Assembly: GCA_937998635.1 (NCBI GenBank) | Contig: CALLDA010000001.1 | Location: 1 to 11,421, forward strand | DNA length: 11,421 nucleotides | Direction of reading: 5' to 3' | DNA from: an uncultured Pseudomonadales bacterium | GTDB lineage: Bacteria > Pseudomonadota > Gammaproteobacteria > Pseudomonadales > Porticoccaceae | Part shown: positions 6,017-11,421 of the stretch, in pieces | Numbering within the stretch: position 1 is the stretch's first letter | Layout: each line of letters begins with the position of its first letter | The notes under the pieces: generated by a model | Databases searched by the model: none | Seen by the model: only the letters and a program-made list of their open reading frames with translations | Told to the model about the DNA's origin: nothing | Position numbers and translations under genes: made by a program

Positions 6017-7360
6017 TTAGCTATACGGATTGGTAGAAACGGCTTCTTGAGGGGGTTCTTCTTCAACTTCTACTTCGATAGGTTCGAGCGATAAACTGAG
6101 ACCCCCGCTAATTGATGCAACCTTTTCATGAACTGGCACTTCGTTCGCGCTTACTTCTTCAGTAAGGGGTTCGTCTTCAGTAAGGGGTTCGTCTTCAGTG
6201 GCAGTCGATTCAGGTGCTGATATTTGCTGATCTGGCTGGTGGTAATCGGTAACTTCTTGTTCGGAGCCTTCCAATTGGAGTGTACTTTCAGCTTGAGGCG
6301 CGCCTTCCTTGAGCTGAATCTGCAGGCGTAAATCGTTTCTCGAGTCTGCATTTTGTAGCGCCTCTTCCAGGCTTATCTTACCCGCTTCGTAGAGCTCCTG
6401 TAGCGCTCGATCAAAGGTCTGCATGCCGAGATTTTTGGATTTGACCATGACTTCCTTAATCTCATCGACTTTGCCACCTTTGATGAGGTCACAGACCCGA
6501 GGTGTGCCGAGTAATACTTCGATGGCGGCGGCGCGTTTGTTGTCAATAGTGGGGATTAAACGTTGGGAGATAATGCCCTTCATATTCAGTGACAGGTCGA
6601 GAAACAGCTGTTTGTGGCGCTCTTCCGGAAAGAAGTTGATAATTCGATCGAGCGCCTGGTTGGCATTGTTAGCGTGCAGGGTCGAAAGACACAGGTGGCC
6701 GGTTTCGGCAAAAGCCAGCGCGTGCTCCATAGTTTCCTGGCTGCGAATCTCGCCAATCAGGATGACATCTGGAGCTTGTCTAAGGGTATTTTGCAGGGCA
6801 TCTTCATAGGTATCAGTATCGACCCCCACCTCACGTTGATTAACAATGCTTTTCTTGTGCTGATGAACAAACTCGACCGGATCTTCGATGGAAATGATAT
6901 GCCCGGCAGTGTGAGTGTTGCGGTAATCAATCAGCGATGCCAGCGAGGTCGATTTACCCGAGCCCGTGCCGCCTACAAACAGCACCAGCCCGCGTTTTTC
7001 CATAACCAGTGTGGGTAAGATATCGGGCAGTCCCAAATCTTTGTAATTCGGTATCTCGGTTTTGATAACTCTGATGACCATGGCGGCTTCGCCGCGCTGC
7101 TTGAAAATGTTAACCCGAAATCGGCCGATGCCTGGCTCCGAGATTGCCAGATTCATCTCCGGCTTTTTTTCGAACTCAGCAATTTGCTCGTCATCCATCA
7201 CCGAATAGGCGATGGCCTTGACTTCACCTTGTCCATAGTTGTGCTCGGTGACGGCCGTGAGTGCGCCCTGAACCTTCATGCTGGCAGGAGCACCAGTAGA
7301 TAGATATAAGTCAGATCCGTCGCGGTCAACAATCAATTTGAGCAGGTCGAGAAATTGCAT
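6017..7360 (-). CDS. pilU: Type IV pilus retraction ATPase PilU with an acidic C-terminal extension
   Basis: Hexameric secretion-type ATPase that works with PilT in type IV pilus retraction at the inner-membrane face. Walker A GGTGSGKST is at 130-138 with Lys136, the Asp box IISIEDPVEFV at 155-165, Walker B DVILIGEIRS at 198-207 with Glu204, and the His box CLSTLHANNA at 224-233. NTLRQAPDVI, DLSLNMKGIISQRL and LGMQTFDRAL match PilU rather than PilT. The core ends at ADSRNDLRLQIQL (about 338-350). About 97 more residues follow, rich in Glu, Pro, Ser and Thr, including a duplicated EDEPLT; remembered P. aeruginosa PilU has about 30. GLSLSLE (420-426) resembles the GLSLE tail of P. aeruginosa PilU, so the extra segment appears inserted before it. 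AAGGGA (7371-7366) is a good ribosome site. No pilT is adjacent, and the upstream neighbour is divergent. Confidence 0.95.
   Translation of the reverse strand: MQFLDLLKLIVDRDGSDLYLSTGAPASMKVQGALTAVTEHNYGQGEVKAIAYSVMDDEQIAEFEKKPEMNLAISEPGIGRFRVNIFKQRGEAAMVIRVIKTEIPNYKDLGLPDILPTLVMEKRGLVLFVGGTGSGKSTSLASLIDYRNTHTAGHIISIEDPVEFVHQHKKSIVNQREVGVDTDTYEDALQNTLRQAPDVILIGEIRSQETMEHALAFAETGHLCLSTLHANNANQALDRIINFFPEERHKQLFLDLSLNMKGIISQRLIPTIDNKRAAAIEVLLGTPRVCDLIKGGKVDEIKEVMVKSKNLGMQTFDRALQELYEAGKISLEEALQNADSRNDLRLQIQLKEGAPQAESTLQLEGSEQEVTDYHQPDQQISAPESTATEDEPLTEDEPLTEEVSANEVPVHEKVASISGGLSLSLEPIEVEVEEEPPQEAVSTNPYS
6156..6199. repeat. 18-bp tandem repeat inside the pilU tail
   Basis: The unit TCTTCAGTAAGGGGTTCG occurs twice without mismatch (6156-6173, 6174-6191), followed by a partial copy TCTTCAGT (6192-6199). 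It is in frame and encodes the repeated acidic EDEPLT in the PilU extension (residues 390-401). Being a multiple of three, gain or loss of units by slippage would change the tail length without breaking the gene. Confidence 0.9.
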
Positions 7361-7680
7361 GGTTATCCCTTTTTCAGTGTGGCGTTCAGGTGTGGGTTAG
7401 TGCTTAACTTTAATAAGTAGAATAGCTTCGTAACGTACTGATTATTAATAACTATAGCAATCTAAATATTGGTTTTATCGGTTTCTGATTCAATAACTGT
7501 GAGCAAGTTCAAATAATGCCCGGCGCTAGTCTCGCTGTTAGCGTTTTGCAGATTAGAACCTTGGGTCTAGTCCTGGTTTGAACCTGGTTATTACAGGCTG
7601 TGAGCTAAATATGATTGTGGCGACTAATGAGTTCCGTTAGTCTTCGGGCACACAAATAACACAAACCCAGGGAGGTTTAC
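7361..7680. promoter_or_regulatory. Divergent 320-bp intergenic region between pilU and the alcohol dehydrogenase
   Basis: This region must carry the promoters of both divergent genes. At its left end is the pilU ribosome site (AAGGGA on the minus strand, 7371-7366). At its right end is GGAGG (7671-7675), 5 nt before the GTG start of the dehydrogenase. The middle (about 7400-7500) is AT-rich, with the perfect palindrome TTATTAATAA at 7442-7451. TATGAT at 7610-7615 is a possible -10 for the dehydrogenase with only a poor -35 upstream. CCTGGTT occurs twice (7572-7578, 7583-7589). A small stem CGCT-GTT-AGCG followed by TTTT lies at 7533-7547. No RNA gene or protein frame is evident. Confidence 0.5.
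7622..7642. promoter_or_regulatory. Inverted repeat GACTAA-N9-TTAGTC ahead of the alcohol dehydrogenase
   Basis: Two perfect 6-bp arms (7622-7627 and 7637-7642) flank 9 nt, ending 38 bp before the GTG start. The position is suitable for an operator or for a leader hairpin in the transcript. No regulator is encoded nearby, and arms this short can arise by chance. Confidence 0.3.
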
Positions 7681-8772
7681 GTGAAAGCCGCAGTGTTACG
7701 AGAGTTTAATCAAGCCCTATCCTTAGAAAATGTCTCCATTAGCAAGCCCAAAGGTCGCGAGGTTCTGGTGCGTACCGCAGCGAGCGGTATCTGTCACAGC
7801 GATTTGCATGTTATCGATGGTTTGTTGCCGATGGGGGTGCCGACCATTCTGGGTCATGAGCCAGCGGGTATCGTTGAGCAGGTAGGAGAAGATGTTACCG
7901 AATTTAAACCCGGCGACCATGTGATCGGTTGTCCATCAGCGTTTTGTAGTCATTGTGAATTTTGTATGGATGGCCGTGGCTACCTGTGTAGCGGTCAGGC
8001 CGAATTGGTCAGACGTAAAGATGAGGAGCCAAGGCTTTCTGTTGATGGTCAATATGTCCGACAGTTTTCTAACCTGTCCTCATTTGCTGAGCAAATGCTC
8101 ATTCATGCCAATGGTCTGGTCAAGATTCGTGATGATATGCCTCTCGATAGAGCCGCATTGATTGGTTGTGGTGTGACTACTGGCCTGGGGGCGGCGATTA
8201 ATACCGCACAGGTTGCAGCTGGCGACACGGTCTCGGTGATTGGCTGTGGAGGCGTTGGTCTATCCGTTATTCAGGGCGCGCGCATTGCCGGGGCGAGCAG
8301 AATTATTGCTGTCGATACGGTACCGTGGAAGTTGGAACTGGCTGCAAAAATGGGCGCGACAGATGTCGTTAATGGTGCCGAAACCGATGCCATTGAAGCT
8401 GTCCGAGAGCTGACATCCGGTGGCGTCGATTACGCCTTTGAGGCGATTGGCGCCAAGCAAACGGTTGAGCAGGCCTGTAGCATGGCACGGCGCGGCGGCG
8501 CGGCGGTGATTGTCGGTGTAGTACCGGTGGGGACCAAGATTGAGTTTGATGGTCTTGACCTGGTGCTTTCGCAAAAACGCATACTGGGCTCAATCATGGG
8601 TTCCAATCGCTTCCGCATTGATATGCCCCGCTATGTGGAGTTTTACATGAGCGGTCGCCTGCAGCTCGATGAAATGATCAGCGAACGCTTTAAGCTGGAT
8701 GATATCAATGTGGCAATCCAGAAATTGCGCGATGGCAAAGTGGCGCGGGGCGTAATTAGCTTTGATATCTAA
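7681..8772 (+). CDS. Zinc-dependent alcohol dehydrogenase (medium-chain, NAD-type)
   Basis: Cytosolic medium-chain dehydrogenase of 363 residues that should oxidise an alcohol to an aldehyde or ketone. Catalytic zinc ligands are Cys38 (SGICHSDLH), His59-Glu60 (GHE) and Cys163 (LIGCGVTTG). A structural zinc loop is complete: Cys89, Cys92, Cys95 and Cys103. The nucleotide fold carries VIGCGGVG (187-193) and an acidic Asp212 after the second strand, which favours NAD over NADP. The layout resembles the class III/AdhD-like group. A glutathione-dependent formaldehyde role is less likely without other support. GTG 7681 is chosen because GGAGG lies 5 nt upstream and the next residues (KAAVLREF) match the family start. 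It heads four plus-strand redox genes. The substrate is unknown. Confidence 0.93.
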   Translation: MKAAVLREFNQALSLENVSISKPKGREVLVRTAASGICHSDLHVIDGLLPMGVPTILGHEPAGIVEQVGEDVTEFKPGDHVIGCPSAFCSHCEFCMDGRGYLCSGQAELVRRKDEEPRLSVDGQYVRQFSNLSSFAEQMLIHANGLVKIRDDMPLDRAALIGCGVTTGLGAAINTAQVAAGDTVSVIGCGGVGLSVIQGARIAGASRIIAVDTVPWKLELAAKMGATDVVNGAETDAIEAVRELTSGGVDYAFEAIGAKQTVEQACSMARRGGAAVIVGVVPVGTKIEFDGLDLVLSQKRILGSIMGSNRFRIDMPRYVEFYMSGRLQLDEMISERFKLDDINVAIQKLRDGKVARGVISFDI

Positions 8773-8824
8773 CAAGTTGGTGAATTGAAAGTTAGTCATT
8801 AGAGCCATGCAATATAAACCGATG

Positions 8825-8858
8825 GCGCCGACTTCCCTGAACTGGGACCCGGCGCTTT
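8825..8858 (+). terminator. Hairpin with short T-run after the alcohol dehydrogenase
   Basis: GCGCCG (8825-8830) pairs with CGGCGC (8850-8855). An inner TCCC (8834-8837) pairs with GGGA (8844-8847). TTTAAAA follows at once. It begins 53 bp after the dehydrogenase stop and ends 65 bp before the next start. The T-run is short, so this is a probable rather than certain intrinsic terminator. Confidence 0.55.
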
Positions 8859-8919
8859 AAAACTCCCTTCTGGACAATCTAAGATTATCTGTTGAAGTAG
8901 TGTCAACGTCGAGGTCGCG

Positions 8920-9819
8920 ATGAAGCTGGGTTACGCCATTCCAAATAACCAGGGTGTAGAAAAGGTTTCTGAGCTGCTCGACCTTGCCTGTGACGCCGAG
9001 CGTTTGGCGTATCACTCGGTCTGGGTGAGTGAGCACTTATTTAATACTGCGTATGTAGCCAAACGCCTGGGTAACCGACCCTATCACGAAGCCCTTACCG
9101 TTCTCACCGGCATTGCTGGAGCGACACAGTCAGTACATCTGGGCACCTCTGTGTTGGTCTTGCCCTGGCACCACCCGGTGCGGCTGGGCAAGATGATTGC
9201 CAGTCTTGATCAGTTTTCCGAAGGCCGAGTGATTCTAGGCGTCGGCGTAGGTATTACGCGTGATGAATACGACGCACTGGGTGTCTCGTTCGCCAAGCGC
9301 GGACAAATCGCTAATGAGTGCCTGGCTGCAATGAAAGCCTTGTGGACGCAGGAGTTACCCGAATTTAAAGGTGAGCACTATTCATTCTCAGGTCAGCTAT
9401 TTTCGCCTAAGCCTGTAAATAAAGATGGCCCGCCGATCTGGATTGGTGGTAATAGTGCTGCTGCCAAAAGACGGCTGCTTAATCATGGCACCGGTTGGCA
9501 TCCTCTGGCGCTATCGCCGGAGCAACTGAGTGAAGCGCTACCACTGCTACAGGCGGAACTGGAAGCGGCCGGACGCTCCGTAGCGATACCCGTGGCTCTG
9601 CGTACGACTCTGGAAGTTTCTGATAAACCCTGGGATCGGCCACCTGCTCAGCGCCGAACACTAAAAGGCACAATTCCCGAATTAACCGAAATGCTTTTGG
9701 CATACCAGCAAGCTGGGGCGACCCATATAATTATCGATCCCAACAGCGGTGACGTGGGCTACAACCGGGAAGTATTGCACCAGGTGGCAGAAGACATCAT
9801 GCCTCATCTGGAAGGCTAG
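8920..9819 (+). CDS. LLM-class (luciferase-like) flavin/F420-dependent oxidoreductase
   Basis: A 299-residue TIM-barrel protein of the bacterial luciferase-like superfamily, whose members use reduced FMN or F420. Family features are the LGYAIPNNQG strand (3-12), HSVWVSEHL (32-40), LGTSVLVLPWHHPVRLGKM (74-92), the continuous segment LDQFSEGRVILGVGVG (96-111), and PPIWIGGNSAAAKRR (171-185), which normally contacts the cofactor phosphate. The pattern resembles the TIGR03619-type F420-dependent group, but most Proteobacteria do not rely on F420. I therefore cannot choose the cofactor, and the substrate is unknown. GAGG (8911-8914) is 5 nt before ATG 8920. A probable terminator lies upstream, so it may have its own promoter. 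Its neighbours suggest oxidation of a small organic or lipid-derived compound, which is only an inference. Confidence 0.88.
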   Translation: MKLGYAIPNNQGVEKVSELLDLACDAERLAYHSVWVSEHLFNTAYVAKRLGNRPYHEALTVLTGIAGATQSVHLGTSVLVLPWHHPVRLGKMIASLDQFSEGRVILGVGVGITRDEYDALGVSFAKRGQIANECLAAMKALWTQELPEFKGEHYSFSGQLFSPKPVNKDGPPIWIGGNSAAAKRRLLNHGTGWHPLALSPEQLSEALPLLQAELEAAGRSVAIPVALRTTLEVSDKPWDRPPAQRRTLKGTIPELTEMLLAYQQAGATHIIIDPNSGDVGYNREVLHQVAEDIMPHLEG

Positions 9820-9887
9820 TTTTTTGAATCACAACCACTCGAAGCCTGGTGTTTCTCAGGCAGAAAAATAATCTGGAATAAGTAAAC

Positions 9888-10394
9888 ATGAATAATTCTA
9901 CTGAATCTCCGTCCACTGACCTAAACAAGCTCGGTGCTGAAGTTGGCAAGCTATTAAAAGATCGCAAACAAACCGTTGCCGTTGCCGAATCTTCCACCGG
10001 CGGATTAATTTCCGCCGCTCTGTTGGCAGTGCCGGGAGCATCAAATTATTTTCGTGCTGGTGGTGTTGTCTATACTCGCCAGGCCTGGGAGAAACTGCTT
10101 AATAGCTCGATAAAATCCGTGGGCGGTGACAAACCGCTGAGCGAAAAAACAGCACTCCATTTAGCGAATACGGTGCGCAATCAGCTCGAAACAGATTGGG
10201 GAATAGGCGAGATCGGCGCGGCGGGCCCCAGCGGTACTCGCTACGGAGATCCTGCCGGTTATACCTGTATTGCAGTGGTGGGGCTGGGTGTTGAGAAAAC
10301 TATCAACCTGAAAACCGGTAATGATGATCGGGTCGATAATATGTGGGCCTTTACTCAGGCAGCGCTGGATTTGCTGGTACAGGCGCTAAAATAA
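9888..10394 (+). CDS. CinA-family protein (CinA C-terminal domain only, PncC-like)
   Basis: A 168-residue stand-alone CinA C-terminal domain. Classical members (PncC) deamidate nicotinamide mononucleotide and recycle NAD by-products. Visible are AVAESSTGGLISAALL (31-46), GASNYF (50-55) with Ser52 at the place of the nucleophile, GGVVYTRQAWEKLL (58-71) with the conserved Tyr62, PLSEKTA (83-89), and EIGAAGPSG (108-116) in place of the usual IAGP-type loop. In E. coli PncC as I recall it, a lysine follows the tyrosine by five residues (YSNEAK). Here that position is Trp67, and the nearest lysine is Lys69. The usual AESCTGG is AESSTGG. It may therefore belong to a divergent subfamily, and amidase activity is not assured. 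It lies 68 bp after the LLM gene, with only a weak ribosome site. Confidence 0.88.
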   Translation: MNNSTESPSTDLNKLGAEVGKLLKDRKQTVAVAESSTGGLISAALLAVPGASNYFRAGGVVYTRQAWEKLLNSSIKSVGGDKPLSEKTALHLANTVRNQLETDWGIGEIGAAGPSGTRYGDPAGYTCIAVVGLGVEKTINLKTGNDDRVDNMWAFTQAALDLLVQALK

Positions 10395-10493
10395 ACGAAT
10401 CACTTTGCAGGAAATAATATCTCCCAAAAAATTATATAAATAGATTACACCGAATAATTTTCATCAAACTTACAAATAGACGAGGAAATAAAA

Positions 10494-11258
10494 ATGACGG
10501 GATTAGTAGCAGGGAAAGTAGCAATGGTCACGGGTTCTGGTTCCGGTATCGGCCGAGCCTCAGCCCTGAAGTTTGCCGAAGAAGGTGCCAAAGTCGTGGT
10601 GTCCGACGTTAATGTCGACGGTGGTAACGAAACCGTGGCTATCATCAAAAAGGCTGGCGGTGAAGCCACATTTATTAAATGCGATGTCTCCAAAGCTGTC
10701 GAAGTAGAAGCCTTAATAAAAGGTGTTGTGGACACCTACGGTCGTCTGGATTGTGCCTATAACAATGCCGGTATTGAAGGTGATGCGGCGACCACCATTA
10801 ACTGTACCGAAGAGAACTTTGATCTGAACTATCAGATTAATTTGAAGGGCGTGTGGCTGTGTATGAAGTACGAAATACTTCAGTTCCTGGCCCAGGGCGA
10901 TGGTGGCGCAATTGTCAACACAGCTTCGGTGGCAGGTCTGGTCGGCGTCAAAGGCTCCCCCGCTTATGTCGCCGCTAAACACGGCGTGGTTGGCCTCACA
11001 AAAACCGCTGCTCTTGAATTTGCTAAAAAAGATATTCGCGTTAATGCTGTGTGCCCAGGTGTAATAGAAACGCCCATGGTGGAACGATTGACCGGAGGGG
11101 CCGAGGAAGGCAAAGCTAAGGTCGCCAAATGGCAGCCAGTAGGACGGCTCGGTCAGCCCAGTGAAATCGCAGCGACCGCTGTATGGTTATGTTCGGACCA
11201 GGCCTCGTTTGTGACCGGCCACGCTATGCCCGTAGATGGTGGGATTATGGCCGCCTAA
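10494..11258 (+). CDS. Short-chain dehydrogenase/reductase (classical SDR, NAD-type)
   Basis: Classical SDR of 254 residues, a normal length and probably a cytosolic tetramer. The cofactor loop TGSGSGIG is at 13-20. Asp38 at the end of the second strand indicates NAD. NNAG is at 90-93, and the catalytic tetrad is Asn116, Ser145 (NTASVAG), Tyr158 and Lys162 (YVAAK). PGVIETPM follows at 188-195, and the closing VTGHAMPVDGG at 240-250 is typical. GAGGA (10482-10486) is 7 nt upstream of ATG 10494. The 99-bp AT-rich gap before it probably contains its own promoter. Such enzymes oxidise secondary alcohols or hydroxyacyl and steroid-like substrates; this sequence does not tell which. Annotators often label relatives glucose 1-dehydrogenase, which is unsupported here. 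Confidence 0.93.
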   Translation: MTGLVAGKVAMVTGSGSGIGRASALKFAEEGAKVVVSDVNVDGGNETVAIIKKAGGEATFIKCDVSKAVEVEALIKGVVDTYGRLDCAYNNAGIEGDAATTINCTEENFDLNYQINLKGVWLCMKYEILQFLAQGDGGAIVNTASVAGLVGVKGSPAYVAAKHGVVGLTKTAALEFAKKDIRVNAVCPGVIETPMVERLTGGAEEGKAKVAKWQPVGRLGQPSEIAATAVWLCSDQASFVTGHAMPVDGGIMAA

Positions 11259-11307
11259 GATTTGGCTATAAAAGTGTAGACGAAGCTTACAAAAGGGCTA
11301 ATAGAGA

Positions 11308-11343
11308 GCGACTTGGCTGACAGCGATTTAATCAAAGTCGCTG
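11308..11343. other. Two overlapping, mutually exclusive hairpins at the right-hand convergent junction
   Basis: CAGCGATTT (11321-11329) pairs with AAGTCGCTG (11335-11343), a 9-bp stem including one G-T pair and a 5-nt loop. Alternatively GCGACTT (11308-11314) pairs with AAGTCGC (11335-11341). Both use the same right arm. They lie between the SDR stop and the convergent gene's stop, and the first overlaps that stop. No T-run follows on either strand, so termination is possible but not shown. Confidence 0.4.
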
Positions 11344-11421
11344 GCGCTATGTCGTTCTGGTACCCGCTCTTCCTCCGGCCCCCAGGTCTTATTGACGCGT
11401 TCGCCACGCTGAACCGCAGGC
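11328..11421 (-). CDS. C-terminal 30 codons of an unidentified gene (5' part outside window)
   Basis: A minus-strand frame enters at the window edge and ends at TAA 11330-11328, after 30 codons. The residues include PAVQRGERVNKTWGPEEER (1-19), then VPERHSASDFD. They are strongly charged and use ordinary sense codons with no interruption, like a real protein tail. It converges on the SDR gene with about 70 bp between stops. I do not recognise the family from so short a piece. A chance open frame is possible. Confidence 0.5.
   Translation of the reverse strand, partial: PAVQRGERVNKTWGPEEERVPERHSASDFD

Noticed and set aside
9844..9862. Small stem GCCTG/CAGGC between the LLM and CinA genes as a terminator
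   Set aside because: It has a 5-bp stem, an 8-nt loop and no T-run; this is not enough evidence.
1..11421. CRISPR arrays, tRNA/rRNA genes, phage or toxin-antitoxin modules
   Set aside because: No regularly spaced repeats, RNA-gene cloverleaf motifs or recognisable phage or toxin proteins were seen on either strand.

Overview
The window looks like the chromosome of a free-living, probably marine, gammaproteobacterium. The basis is a Rep-type helicase very close to the enterobacterial/pseudomonad form, a PilU twitching-motility ATPase, a HopJ-family protein of the kind common in marine Proteobacteria, and a set of acyl-CoA and redox catabolic genes with moderate GC content. I cannot fix the genus. 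No tRNA, rRNA, CRISPR array, intact insertion sequence or phage gene is visible, and no undescribed defence or secretion system stands out.

Layout. Positions 1-1350 (minus) hold the N-terminal 450 codons of the helicase Rep; its C-terminus lies outside the window. Positions about 1425-2213 are a decayed stretch. It holds the C-terminal half of an NmrA-like NAD(P)-binding protein (plus) and an 86-codon protein-like frame (minus) broken by one TGA. It ends in a 14-bp perfect palindrome and a pair of direct repeats just upstream of the next operon. Positions 2214-5423 (plus) encode a thiolase of the 3-oxoadipyl-CoA/acetyl-CoA acetyltransferase type and an acetoacetyl-CoA synthetase, 30 bp apart. 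Together they would convert acetoacetate to acetoacetyl-CoA and then to two acetyl-CoA. A HopJ-family protein (5595-5954, plus) converges on pilU (6017-7360, minus), and a hairpin lies between them. This PilU has an unusual acidic C-terminal extension containing an in-frame 18-bp tandem repeat, and no pilT is beside it.

A 320-bp divergent intergenic region separates pilU from four plus-strand metabolic genes: a zinc alcohol dehydrogenase (7681-8772, GTG start), a luciferase-like flavin/F420 monooxygenase (8920-9819), a CinA-domain protein lacking the usual catalytic lysine (9888-10394) and a classical NAD-type short-chain dehydrogenase (10494-11258). They look like an oxidative catabolic neighbourhood. 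However, the gaps of 68-147 bp and a hairpin with a short T-run after the first gene suggest more than one transcript. At the right edge the last 30 codons of an unidentified minus-strand gene (11328-11421) converge on the dehydrogenase.

The points most worth a second look are the PilU tail, the broken minus-strand frame at 1856-2116, the palindrome and repeats in front of the acetoacetate operon, and the CinA variant.
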